The notes below the pieces were generated by a model. It did not search any database and was not told the origin of the DNA. It saw only the letters and a program-made list of their open reading frames with translations. The position numbers and the translations under genes are program-made. Shown one piece after another: positions 12,601-27,600 of a stretch of DNA of 64,000 bases. The DNA comes from Balanoglossus misakiensis (taxonomy: Eukaryota > Hemichordata). Within the stretch, counting starts at the first letter, position 1; each line of letters starts with the position of its first letter. The stretch is from the NCBI GenBank assembly GCA_040954595.2, contig CM082578.2, positions 9,796,001 through 9,860,000 on the forward strand, given 5' to 3'.

Positions 12601-15600
12601 CAGCCCCAATGTGGTTTAGGTATCGATATTAATCAGTGTACATGGCCGAGCTGTGTTTCCACGGCATGTATACATGTATGCATGTATACCATGCATGTAT
12701 ACATGGTATACAATGGATACAAACAATACCATTGAGACAAACAAGACTTCAGATCGTGCAAGTTTTCTTTCAGTATGGCTGTTAGACCATAGTCATGTTT
12801 CCTCTTCCAGAACAGATCACAATTGACACAGACACGGTCGCTCCACAAAGAGAGACCATGGACACAGAATTGGGTGCCCACATTATGGGGGAAGAGCCCT
12901 CCTTTTACTTTTGTGCAAAAAAATATGCAATGATTTCTAGTTTCCCAGACTGCTTTTTTCTCTGGCTACAACAAAAGCTAAGATTTCATGATAAAAACTT
13001 GGAAGTCCATGAAAGAAAAGTGAGCATTTTATAAAGCTAGTCAACATCCTGTCAATAAAAAAACTCGGCAAATAAAAGATACTTTGGCTCTTGTAAATTC
13101 AAGAAATTTCTTTGATGACTTTAAAAGGTGATACAGTGTCTGTCAGCATGTAAGTTTGGATCTTGCATACAAGGTAACACATTAGCTGAATGGAAAATTT
13201 CCACTATTTCATTGACATATACTGGTTGTAGAGGGCGCTTTCTCCATGAAATTCTAGACAGGCAAAACCTGACACGTTGATTTTTGCAACCTGCATCATG
13301 TGTAGTTTGGAGCAGATGGTGAAATATTCATTAATGAAAATCATTTGAAATCTGCTAATGTGAAATTGAAGCTTCTGCCAAACAAGAAAACACTGTGATT
13401 TGAACTGAAGGTCATTGTTTGGCATGTAGGCATAAACATGTGGCATGGTTCGTGGTTGTATTCACTGGCTGAAAATTGTGGCTATTTTTTCAGTATATTT
13501 GTTCTGTGTACTAGACACTTTCTTTTTCTACTCCCCGCAGCGTGTCAAATTTGCCGGTGTTCTGCTCCTGGACACAGCCATTATATGTTTAACAAGCGGT
13601 TGAATTCAAGTCCAGACTTGAATTCAATTTTCGACAAACAGTACTGATTGTACACATATAGGCTGAGTTGATAAGCTTTAATACTGGGCATTTCATCGCG
13701 ATGTAGATAGCCAAACAAGAAACTGCAATAGACACCCAAAACAAACACATATTTTTAGAAATAACCCCAAATTACAGCTTATGGCACTTTAATGTAAAGA
13801 ATAAATGATTTTGCGCACATGATACCGATTTTTGAAAGTGGTGCCGCTCTGCCAATGCCAAAAACTGAAAAACATGAAACAAAAAGCCAGATAGTCTGAC
13901 ATTTTCATGAAAAATTACAACTAAAGCTTGACATGCTACGACATGTTTTAACAATCTTCTCAGTGCAAGTCAGTGAAATCACGAGTCTCACTTCTCATTT
14001 TGACAGCCCCCAACTCCACTGCACAAGTGGTTTTTGTATCAAAATATGATGAACTCTAATAACAAGAGTACCCACTTCAGTGATCTCAACTATTTTCAGT
14101 GTTTGTTCTTGCCACTCTAATCATCTCATACCCCACCGCCGTGTGTCACTTTTTGTTTGCAAGCAATGCCCGGGCCGATAAAAAAAAGTGAAAGAAAACC
14201 ACTTGGCTGTGTTTGCTTCATCACAGACAGGATCTGGGCACGCTGTATACGGCACATGACCAAAAACAAAGGGAGACAGCAGTGATTGTGATCGCGCACC
14301 CCATCCATCAATGCCACTTTCCCTTTTGAGTGACAAAAGATTGATAATACTACACCATCGATCTCAAAACACAGTTGATTTTTACCCCATTATGCTTTGT
14401 TGAAAACAAACACTATTATCGATGGAGGCTGGTGTCGTTCGGACAGGTAGATACAAGTTTCACCGAGAGAAAGTGGCTGCCTTGTCTCCTTCAATATTAA
14501 AGTAACAATTTTTGAGTTCGGCTGTGATGTCTATCTCTCACTGAAGTGTGACATATTGGAGGCACACACGCGATAGTCATGTGATGTTCGACAAGAATCT
14601 CAAGATGATGTTTCTGACAGATTGTCTCAGCAACGACTTCATTAAATAGTTGTCAAAGGGCGTGTACTATGGACCCTTAAAACACTTGCACAGTTTACAA
14701 ACTTTGCCAGAAGAACAAGAAAGATGAAAAGGAGCAAAAAGTAGGGCGCGCATTGACTGTTGTGCATTTGACATCACACCAACTTTGAGGAGTGTTCTTT
14801 GGCAAGACAGAATAAGAGCTCCAGTAAAACAAAATGGCTGCCAATCAGCCATGTTGGATTGCACCTCCAAGCAAAACTATAGTAAAGCAAAAGTATGCAC
14901 AGATTCTGTAAGAGACATTTATCGTGAAAACCTGACTTTGTGATGTGGTCCACCTTTGAGGAAATTTAAAAATGCAGGACTCACTTTATGAGTGTGAATC
15001 TTTGCGTGTGGACTGCCAGCTTCTCCCTCGCTGATGCATTCCTTGACGAGACTGGGATAGGGCAGGATGTAGTGTAACAGCAGTTCCCATTCTTCCTCCT
15101 CTCTCAGTAGAGTGTAATCGATCTCAGCCACATCAGGCAGATCTGGATAAATACCTGCAGGGTTGAAAAAAGTGTAGAGGGGTGAAGAGGATGGAGGGAG
15201 AAATTTACGTGGATGTGTCAATCGAATTTGAAAACTGTATCAGATCTTAATTTTGAATATCCAGATTAAAAATAAAAAAGGATTAAAAGGAAGGATGCCT
15301 GTCACTGATAAACTGTGAATCATAACAAACGATAGGAAATGTCAATAATGCGGGTGTTAAAACAAACCCCCACATCTTCAAAATCTGCCAGGCAAAATTT
15401 TCACGCACCTCAGTTTTGGAAACTTCTAAACATGCAAGGATGAGAATAATGATTTATAGATCCACAAATGCAGTGTATTTTTGGAAAAAAATATTTAACA
15501 ACATGAAATCATGTGTTACGATGATATATTCAACTTTCTTTGAAACAGAAATAATGATGAGCAATATAGCCATAGGTATAGACCACACTGACTGCACACC

Positions 15601-18600
15601 AGGTTGTCATGGACGCAAGAAAAATGCAAGAAAATAACACACAACAAAAAACACCACAGAACCATAATCTGTGTTGAATCGACATGTGAAAGTGTCGAGA
15701 CGTCCTCGTAATCTTTTATGGGCAAACACTTGAGAAGAAGCCAGGGCCTACCTTGCTCAACCGCCTGTCGGTAGTGGGCAAACAAGGTGGACAACCGGGC
15801 AAAGTTATAAATAACAAATGAACCCCCTTTGTTGTTCGCGCTTGTGCCACCCTGCGACAAGTCCACTTTTACCTGCCAGTGATAAAAATCAGAAAGAGTG
15901 AGCGTTAAAAATCAAAAAGAGATAGAGACTTTTATAGCCAGCGTCATCCAGTTCAAGGAGCAGTGTCTAGATCCAGTCAAATATGACTTTCAAAATTGGG
16001 GCACAAAGCCATTGGTAGAGACAGTCACAGTCTGTTTAAAAAATTCAAAATAAATTCTGCTGCCATTGACTTCTGTGTTTTCAAAAAACCCAAACTATTG
16101 AGTTGATCAAAATTACGACTCAAAGAAATTATTTGACTACAAAAAGTGTGCTGTACTATTGCCACATAAAAATGCAGTAAAAGCTTATGCATACTTAACC
16201 TACATATAAAAGCATTTTACGTGTTTGTCTCATAAAAAGAATTTAAAAGTAAGGTTACTGAGGTTAGCCCAGGTTTCTCCAGTTGTCAAAGTTTGCCTGG
16301 TCTTTTCTGACTCAAAATATATCATGGTCATGAATATTCATATCATGAATATTAATGTCACACAGAGATATCATACAACATCAGCATATCACATTTCTGT
16401 CACATGGTGCCTGACTTGTCACAGAACTGATTGGAATTATTTTGACCGCATTTGTTTTATTCAGACTTAAAAAACAAACACACGTTTCTTTGTTGCTACA
16501 TTCAAGTAAAACCTTTTCACCCCGTGTCGTTATAAATGGCTCCATAAAATATAACGGGGTTACCACAAAATGGTGGCGATGAAAGGCTTATAACCATGCC
16601 TGGCTACAGGTACTACCGGTATATATGTTTCTTTCCTCTTATTTTACATCATCTGTACAACCCTGTTCTCTGTTGTTGTTTATTTTGCCTCAATAAGACA
16701 ACAGACAAACTGCACAAGGCCCTCATTTTTTATGCAAACACTCAGTACCCTCTGTTGCAAGGCTATGTTAGAAACACATAATCACTACCGGTAGTTGTCG
16801 CCACCAAAAAAGGGCACTGAAAATGATCATCAAACTTACACAATGTTATTTTATCTGAGAAAAATAATAATTGAGTAGGAAGTTCATGCTTCTTTCAAAA
16901 ACTTGCCACAAACTATTGACATTGACACTTTAATAACAGAATTAATTATTTTATTGTACCTCAAATGTCAAAACACATGGAGGTTATGAACCGATCGGGA
17001 GGGTGTAGATTTACAACACACACTCCATGAACAAGATTATTCTGAAGTGTTTTACAATATTGGCAAAAATAACATGACTTTGTTGGCATAAAACAGGCTG
17101 TCAGTCATAATAGAGGGAACAGTTGGGTGGACGGGAAAAATATATATCGTTTAGTGGGACTTGCAGTCCTGGGGATGTTACAGCCACGGTTTGGATCCCT
17201 GTAGGTAGGTAAATTCTATTAGTCAAGAATAGCAGAAACTAACCATTTCTGGTAACACCTGTGCATGACATAGAACTACAACTGACTTTGAGAAGTTTTG
17301 GGACTGGAAAAAAACTGTTTGATGATCTGTGACACACTGGGAAAGTTGACTGCAATGCGAAAGCGTTTCTTCACAGCAGGTCGCATGATTGTGGCACGAT
17401 CAGCTCTCACAACAATATCATTTTTTTTTTTCGGGAGGAGAGTGTTCAATGTACGTGAAATTCAACAAGTCTGCCCTGCAGGTTTTACTGCAGATTCATT
17501 TTGCCATCTTGATTATATCCTTTTTATTGATATGACTGACTAATGATCCATGATTAACATAATTAGAAAGTTACAAACTCTTTGAATACTGTACAAGCGC
17601 CCAGGAGTGTCCACTGAACGACCCATGTTAAGTCTCTGTAATGTCCGAGTCTGACTAAACTAGTGGCACTTCAAAGATCTAGAAGTATATACTTGGGATG
17701 TCTGACTATCAGTCTTCACTCAGCACACAATGAAGACCTCTTGCAAATACTCAGCCACTTGAGAGTGTGTTAATGACCAAAATGTCCACACACGTCAAAA
17801 TAGTATCATACTTTGATGAGTCAAAAAAACACTATTGATAGACACTCAACAACTCAGGATGCGTCCTAAAGCCGCATGCAGCTTTGTAATTTATGAGCTC
17901 CTTGAACATTATTTACTCATCTATCATATGCGATATTTGCAAAGAAGCGCACTTCAGATCTCCTGGCCAATTCACAGGCCTACATGTTTTGTTTGTGACA
18001 GGCACGATGTCATCGCTGCGTGGAACTGAGATCATTTGGCTTTGACTATACATGTACTTTGAAATGTCAATCACCCGAACACTGCTAATCAAGATTTTTG
18101 ACCATCCAAATTTTAATTCCCACTGACTGTGAACTGTATTTGTGAACAATTATCCACCAAGGATATTACAGGCAAAACTTAGGGTTGAAAATGTGGACTC
18201 CTGAAGTGAGCAGAATGGAGGGATGTGTAAAATGTTGATGTGCTGGTCCAACCATGAAACCTTTATACAAGAAAAGTAATTTGTAATTAATCTGAATGAT
18301 TCGTCTAGTCACGATGGTCAAATTTCTTGTCACATCCAATCCTTGCAACTCTGTTACTCCTTGACAGTAAAAACAGCTAGAGCACCACTGTTTGTGGTGA
18401 ATATGAGTTGACCCACGGAAACTGTTACAGCCATTCAGTTCCACTGTACGTTTAGACTTTGCTTCTCTCATTTTCATCTAGGGGTACACCTAGATGATAA
18501 TCGCCCTATCCCCCAAACGCACATACATCACGGCCATACAACTGGCATAACTCCACCTCAGACAAATTAATTAACGGTGCAAATGACAAGTTGTTGGGTT

Positions 18601-21600
18601 TTTTTCACACCAATAGCGGCCCAACTGATAAGAATGATCAACAACAGGTGTCAACGCTTGGCAGGGTTGTATTTATAAGGAAAGCACCAAACCCAGAAAC
18701 AGTGTGGGACTTGATGTACACTCATGAATGGGATAATCACTGTATGTTGGACATGATCATCAGCACAGCTCAAAATTGTAGCAAGTCCACAGATTGTTGA
18801 TTTTAACCACATTAGTGATTACTGATGTTGCAGTATCTTGGAAATGAGGACAAACACCACAACTATCCTGAATATTTGTTTTATTTCAAATCTCTCAAGC
18901 TAAATTATGTGCAATGTTCTGGTACTTGCTAAACACAAACCACTTTAGTTACTGTCCAGTAACAAGAAAACTAAAGTCGTGCACATCGGTCTTGCACATT
19001 AAGACAAACTTTAATTTTATCAATCTTCTGAAAGACAAGTTATATATTTATAAGTCCAAACAGGTACTTTGCAAAAGTCAAAAAAGCGTTTCTCTTTGAG
19101 ACTTACAGGATTCCTGGCCGTTGTGCTGAGAAGTTCAAACTTGATGGCGGCCACAGTCATGGCAGAGATTGTGTCCTCCCATCCTTCACCTGAAAAGTAA
19201 ATAAAAACAAAAACAAGTCACGCCAGACTCTACACAACAACCAACATGTAGTGATGTAGATACCTTTTGGAGGCTCAGTTGAGAAAAATCTTACAAATAG
19301 CAAGCAGAGAAAAACAGTATTCTCTCAATGAGGATTTGTGATGATTGACAGTAAAACAGGGCCAGGAGTTTTAATAACCCGAGCTCTACAAGAATTCCCC
19401 ATGCCCTATCTAGCGTACATCACTGATAGCCCCAGTTGCAAAAGAATGTACAAGAACACAACTGTATCAGTTACTTAGCCCTTTTTTTATTTTGCAATTA
19501 TCATAAAATTTGTGAGATTGTGACCTGTTTATTCACTCTTAGACTTTAATCTTAATGTGGTATTGAGTTGAAAATATCATAAAATCAGAGTAGAATAAAA
19601 CCTGGGACGTAGCTGACATGTCACCACAAGAAATTTCCACGAAGCGTCACAACCTCAACAGCGTGGGGTATTGTTTTAAATCCTGCTGAACAACGTTACT
19701 ATGGCAATATCAAGGGAAACTGTTTGCAATGCAGTAAAAAAACTGAAACACATGATGCAACCAACAGGGCTTTAAATGAATATAAATGAGAGAACTCGGT
19801 ACGCAATCAAGAACAGAAATTTTGACGATGAGTAATGTGTTCAATCCGATACAGTGCACTAACCCTCTCACCATCCCAGTTTTGGTCTGACCCCATTGTG
19901 TTCAAGGGTCTGGTTGGACCCAAATACAGGGACAGGGGGGGGGGGGGGGACTCGAGTTTCCGCCAAACACAATAGCCCTTTCTGCTGCGTAACAATTGTT
20001 ATTTTTCTCTCTCTGTTTGATGCCCCGATAACACAGGTACTCTTAAACTGATTTGGGATTTAAAAATAATAGACCTGGCCTTGGGTGTCTGGCAATTATT
20101 AAAGCGATTCCCGAATCCTCAGCTGAGATTAATCACTGATCTGAGGTGTGAGAATCTGCAAGAGATTGCGTGAAACATATTCAGATAGTGCCGTGATGCA
20201 ACAGAGTGGTCACTGCGATCCTTGGTGGATAGTCGAGATTCACGCTAATGGTGCCAGTATTAACAGGTGACCTTTGAACCCAGATAAACGGGCAAGAATG
20301 TTGTACCCTACACCTTGTACACACTGTGCTTGAAACAGTTTACAACTGTTCAGAGGATGGAAAATTGACCCACTTTATAGCGTGTAAGTGGGACTGCTAC
20401 ACAAAACTAGGTTACCCTGCTTGTAACACAAAAATTGAAATTCATGGATGTATTCGTATCACAACTCTTGTGGTTGCTGGTCGCATCACACTCATCTTTG
20501 ACTCTTGTGATGGGGCCAACATCCATAATTATGGTGATACAACCAAATGGACAGGTGGCATAGAATGATCAAACCTCATTTAAGTAACCAATCATCCATA
20601 AGCACTTGGGATGGTTGCTTTTAGCTTTGCTAGACGTTATGACTTCATGCGTGATTTCCTTGGAAGGGTCGGGCTATCCTGTTTTCAACATTCATTGGGG
20701 GGGGGGGGGTCCTACAATGATGTTTGTTCGTGTAGAAAACGCAAATCCACCCCTCCCCTGGCCTTGAAACTGACCTGTCCCTTGCACCCACACAAACAAG
20801 CGATACACAACGAGGAATTTGCACTGCAACTCTCACCACTAAAAACAGTTCACAAATGAGACTGTACACAACTGCTGATGACCTGTGGCAACACCGCCTA
20901 GCTGATAGTGCCATGACAATGTCATGACATTTGTGACCCAGCGTGACCTGGGGTGACAGTGTTAACATGTCATCTCCATGGCGACCTGATATAACCACAG
21001 GGGCACCCTGCCATTCAATCAAAAACAACGAAAAACAGCTCGGCCAGAGAGTGGCACTTCAGAGTACATCAGTTGAAGTTCCCAAATCATCACACTGTGA
21101 TGTAGAAATTCTGCAGCTGCAGTGAGAGAGATGGCCGATGTGTTACCTCCGTTTCTGACACAGGAATTCAGAGATTAGAGAGGTCAAAAGTACAGACACC
21201 ACAAAAAAAATGACGACTCATCATACTAATGGCATTACTAACAGTGATTATGACAAGACACAGTAGATATCAATCCACATAACCCCCCCCCCCCCCCCCC
21301 AAACACTATCAGGGATAATAATAGCAACAATAAGGATTGATTACTTCAAGTCAAAAATCTAACTCAGCTGATGTAACCATGACTGAACAGTATTAATTAC
21401 TGCTGGCATCTATCTTAAATCACAGTTAAATGCTACAGCAGCAAGAAAAGATTGTGCTTAAGACCAGCTCATAGTTCAGAGTTTATAACTGACTTTTCAA
21501 CTCAGACCTGCCAAAATGCTAAATGTTCTGTGTCATAGGTCTTTAAGCCATAAATGACAACCAACCTATGCAAATCTGCCACTTTTGATTTGCATGAAAT

Positions 21601-24600
21601 TTCAGACCAACACAGACAACATACATTGTACCTGAAACGGCATTTCCATACTTCATCACCCACGCTTCTCTCATCTGTGTCCGTCTGAGACGCAAGAAGT
21701 CGTCGGCATCCATCAAGGGGGTGACTGTATCCGTCTTCCTGGCAGTCACAGGCCCACACACACAGTGTGTCTGGCTGACACCTTTCTCATCGTCTCCATA
21801 CAGCGTCTGCCATACGACGTCCACTTGTTGCTGAACGAACGACTTCTCATAATTGACAACGTGAAGAACATGCAACTTCTGTGGGAGACAAAAAAGACGC
21901 AAAATTAATGCAAAAGTTTTTAGAATCCACCCGAGACACACTCCAGGGGGGGGGGGGCTATCCGACACAGTTAACATAAATATAAAAAAACGTAAGGTAA
22001 CTTTATATTGAATTTCTTGTTTATAAATACACATGTATACAGTAATAATTCCATTCACGAACAACAATCCAAGGCAATTTGTCATTGGCTTTTATCAGTC
22101 GATATCAATTTCTATCACATTGTTCAGTTTGACAGATTTGATTCACTGCTGAATGTTTTTTTCATTCTTAGAGCACTGTATAAACCTGAACAAACATCAA
22201 AGTTCATTTTTTTCAGAACTGAATTATCGCACCCAAACACGCTTTGTCCTTTGGCAATATTTCATCACATGCTGACCTCCTCAAAATGGAGCAGGTACAG
22301 CACTTCAGTTCTGGGGGAAACTTGGTGAGGTTTGTGTGATTGTTCTCAAAAGAGTAAAGAGAACACATCTTTCCTGACAGATCATAGCTGTACAGTGTAT
22401 GGAAGACCCTTTACGAATTCAGAGGCAAAGTACATGTAGTTTCCATTTCATTGCATCTTAAAAGTGATCAGAGAGCATAGTGTAGTGCAGAACAAAAACC
22501 AACGTACATATACTTACTTCTGTACTTTTCCTGCATGTGTCCGCAATGTGTTTTTGAAGTCGTGCACAATTTTCCAATGTCTTTGTTGCAGTTCCATCAC
22601 TGTTCAAAACTGAATAATACAAAAAAGAGCGAAAAAATCCCACATTACATAAATCACTTGTACACACAGTTCTTGGCTGTAATATAAATCAAAACATAAA
22701 CACTGACCAGCTTGACAAAAGCTAACAAAGTTCGCCGACAGCCGACTCACTTATAAATATTGTCTGGTGATAGGACCACTCACAGTTCTTCTCCTGTTTG
22801 TGGATATCATGACCATATATCCTAAGTTGAAAACCCCCAAACACCATGCATACCGTAACCCATGATATGCATGTCATATAAAAAAATTGAAGTGTTAGAA
22901 TGAACTTAAACCTCGCTTTATGCGACTTCCTTGGATTGAGAAGTGGCTGCTATCACATTTGTATAGTTCTGTTGCCATGGTATCAGTGACCGGATTGATT
23001 ATGATTACTTGATTGATTAATTGATTGATTGATAACAGGATTTGTACCACTGTAGTCAAAACTAAATCCATTCTGCAGAGATCCTGAAAATAACATCCTT
23101 CTCTTTCATGTAGTTAAAAGGACTAGTTTACGAAACAAGACATAAGAACACAAAAACTAAATTTGGTATTCTTGGACAAATGTATGAGACATGTTTATAC
23201 AAGTATTTTACTGCCACATACAGAGATAGCCATCGCAGACAAATAACCCAACATAAAGTGTGACGACCTCAGATTTGGGACTAATTGACATAACACACGT
23301 AAAGTTTGAGGAGGATTAAAATGTGGTACACTTGATGTTGGTTTCCAGTCTACTGGTTTTTTTAATTGGCTGGTATACCGGCATTCTACATGGGTCTGCA
23401 GGCTTCAGACATTCCATTCATCATTGCAAAAAATGTCCCTTGCTCATACTCATAGCCATGCTGTGATTTCTAAAACAACAAAAACATAAACAACAACAAC
23501 AGAAATATTCTAGTTCTATGTTATTACTGAAGACATTTATGATGGGCCAGCATTAACATTTCTTTTGCTTTTAACCATAAGTCACCCTGAGGTTTAAAAA
23601 AATGCACATGTTACTCCCAATCACATTGGTGACATTTATGGATAGTTGTGACGAGAAACTGTGGAGATCAAATTACTCTACGGCTGCAGTGGCAAGGAAT
23701 CTCATTCATTGAAACTTGCCTATCTGTCACCACACACTTTCTCTATAGATATGGGTTCAACCATGCCATTGAAAACAATTACATTGTCTGACTTTTGTCT
23801 TTGTGGGTTCAAATCTTATTATTCAGTCCTGAAAACTCTGTTGCTACTATCGCTGTATCTAGACCACATCAAAAACTCACTGAAGTTGTAAACAACAGTT
23901 AATGATCACACAATCCACTGCAAAAAAAATCTTTTGGTTTCCAGGCACAAAACTCATGTCTGTTCACATTCAGGAAATATTTAGATTATCTAAGTAGGTT
24001 ACTAACTGTGATTATTTCCCACAACTTAAATCTCCTCAACTGACCTGCTCGGGTTTATTTTTTTGCCTGGAGTTATTTGTGTAAAAGACTCCTCGTTATG
24101 ATTACCATTAGCAATATTTATTTATTCATTTGAGTGTAAAACACTCAAATGAATAAATAATTGATTATCAATCTTAGTTGCTATTGTCTACTGGGGAGTT
24201 TTATCATAACAAATTTGAATCTTAATTCTCATTGTTATAAATAAACCTAGCATGATTAAGGCAACGTCCAGGCATATCAACCTTAATAGTTACCTAACGT
24301 ACGCAATGTTCTAAAACTGATGTGGTCTTATTGATTAGAAAACTCTAGAAGTTGCCATCACTTCTGGTATCATAGCTCGCATTACTAGTTTTTTTTCACT
24401 TTTGGACCAGTGGCAACAAACATTTTTTTTCTCCACGCCAATGATTTCTTGAATCCTCACTCGTTTCTATCTGACCTGTGATAATCAGACTCCTGGTGCA
24501 TGTACATATATGGCCCTGTAGATAACTCAACTGAATGATGAATCATGTATGTATGTATGACCTATGCTTACCAAACATCAAATCATATGTGGCAGATTCC

Positions 24601-27600
24601 AATCTTATCTATTATATAAACCGTCTCCGATAACTCTGGGGGTTTTGTTTCAATGTTCTATTGTCAGAATAACAAACAATTAACCATAGCTTTAACAGCA
24701 TTTCAACAAGTCTTGTAGATTGGATTCCGTGTCCCACCATGTGTATAAAATACTTACCTTGCACATTTTGAATATTTTGGTCGTATCCATTTTTGCCAAT
24801 GTTCTTGCTGGAATCACAGAGAAACTGTCGTATCTGAAGGAAGATATCTCCTCTCATGTCCGTTCTCTTTGCATCATTGCTTTCCTCCTCCTCCTCCTCC
24901 TCATTATTAGCATCATCATTTCCAGTGGTACGAGGCAAGCGTTTGCTAACACCGCTAGCACAATGATCACAATGCATGTACTTCGACTTCTTCACCTTTT
25001 CAACTGCATCACTTTGCACCTCATTTAAATCACTCTCATCGAGGAACTTCTCTCTGTCACAGTCGACTCCGAAATCTTTAAGCGTGGATTCAATCTGCTC
25101 GACCGGAATGTTCGACTTGAATATTGTCTTGAAACTGTGTGGGTAGAAAGAAAAGAGAAATTTTAGCACCATGCAAGCCCGCAGTGCAAATCATTGTGAT
25201 TTCTATTGACAGGAAAAATAATAACTCTCTGAGGTCTATGAAAAAAGTATCATTGATTCCTTCACTTTTCAATTGGAGATAGTAATTATACTTTCTGAAA
25301 GTGCAGTCAAAAAGTTCCAAGCCCATACAAGTTGTAAGACTCAAACTGTTTGAGAACAAATAATTTAACTATTAATGAGAGTTATTTTAGACCCTTTCAA
25401 TGTCATCAGTTAAAATAACTTTTTAAAATGTTTTTATTTGCAAAGCAACATCATTTGTGTTTGCTCTAGGAGTGCATAATCAGTTTTGTTACAACACATC
25501 ACAATGTGTTTTGTTCAGGTCACTCAATGGATCAAAGTCTACATGTAGCTTTAAGCTAAGCTGCTTGGGATAAAAGATAGTTGACTGTGATTATAAACAA
25601 CCTGAAATGCATAACCCTTTCTTTTATCTGATCGATGCTTGATGGGGTAACAACACAGCCAACATGCATGGGGGGGGGGGGGGGGGGGGGTGGAATCACA
25701 CATACACATGACATGCACACAAACAGAAGGTATGTTGCCCATACAGCTATGATCAGACACGACACATTTCCAAATACAGAGTACGCACGCGGTAGTAGTT
25801 GTTCAGGATGAACACAAAGTACGAAGTATTTTTTTAGTTAAATTTTCAACACAAATGTGACAGTGGGATATCTCTGATCCTCAAGTGTGAAATAGATTAG
25901 CGTTTGTCCAGGGGGACAGTTAGCTGATCCAAAGTCCATATATAGTCTTCAATATCCTTTGTCTTGTTACTCAATGAGTGATTGTAATAATACTCGTATT
26001 GATCTAACATCAAACATTCATTTCTGGTCTTCACTACTGGTTAGCAAGGGGGGGGGGGGGGGGCTGAATTTTCTCAGATCTAATCAGCCTTTATCTATCC
26101 AATGCATGCAAATTTTAAGGATGTTTTTGCATTTTCACAACATTCTAATTTTGTTGTTTTTGCTGCTGACACACCTGGTTTTTTGATTAATGTAAACCTA
26201 CAAAATGATGAAATATATATCACATTATGCTACAAAGACATTATAAAAGATTGTTTTTAAATGTGAAATGTAGAGTAGAAAATCTTCAACAAGAAACAGT
26301 GACTAAACAGAAGAAAAATACCAAAGAAATAATCACACACAAAAATTAGTTACCAGTAACAGCAACGTGAACTTTTTGGGCATTTTAGCAGGTCAAGGGT
26401 CAACCCCCCCCCCCCCCCCCCAGTAGTTCCATCCCCAACATTCTACATATTTGTATACACTTCAACATGTGTCTGTCTGGCCAGTAAACCATCCATATTC
26501 TACACACGCCACATTCCAATGTGTACAAGCTGTTGACAGTGTCAAGGCTCATCTTTTGTACAACCTGATCACATTTTATCGATGACAACAATTCAGAGAT
26601 TGGGATCAGTTGTTACCCATTCTGGAAACACAGGAATTGCTGACCTACTACGTACACTATGCTTGTTTGTGTACAGAGACACTCTGTTGTTCTAAGACTA
26701 GGCTATGTGTCTAGCTTCAGTCAAACAAATATCACCGAGATGATACGCTTTTAAGCCTTTACACAATAATCCTCAATCATTTACTCCTGAAAACTAAGAA
26801 AGATCTCTCCACCAAAATTATCAAATTAGCCACCTTTATAATAAATATCTACAGTTACAATTTTTCCATTTGCACTCCATAAAATGTGGTTATTATTGTT
26901 TTTTGCTGGTGATGTTTTTATAGTATAAGCAAAGAACAGAGTTGTATTGGGCAACAAGTTTGAAGCCATTAACTGACCATTATGCATGCAAGCAATGTTT
27001 CTTAGTTTTGAAATCTGATACCCAGTTGTGAAAACGGCACTGGGTAAAAGCAAATGGCAGTTGACTTTTGAACTACGGCAAAACTGCCCCAGTTTTAATG
27101 CAAGCGGCATCATCACAGGGTTAAAGGTTGACGCACTCACGGCCTTTATGGTTTCAATGGAGGAGTTTACTAGGTATCAAATTTTCATATCTTTGTGTAA
27201 AAAGTAAGAAACTGCAGCTGCTGGGACTTTTGCCTTACAAAACATAAAAGGGGCTGTCAAGAATTTTAAGTTTAAAACACAAATTTTGCATACCCAATTT
27301 CACTTTTCGGATAATAGGAAGTATGGAGACTTTAAATAGTGTTCCATTTTAGTGTCAGAAATCATGTTTATCTGCCAAAATTTAACACATCACTATAACA
27401 GTATAGGTGGTGTACGTACTATATCGTATAAGTATAAAGTGCAACGTTATTGATGACACTTGTTTTTTTAGTCTGGACTAAATTTAATTGTCATCAACAA
27501 CGTATGTATATGTGTAAAGTGCAAGGTTATTGATGACATGTATGAATTTTTAATCCAGATTAAATTCAATTGTCAACAATATTATTGCTGGTTATACGTA

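Larger units (their letters stand above)
11214..14984 (-). other. DALRD3 intron 8 (3.8 kb)
   Basis: No gene is supported. It contains a C run near 12583-12593 and a CATGTATAC palindromic cluster at 12664-12714. Open frames on either strand show no recognisable protein. Confidence 0.45.
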
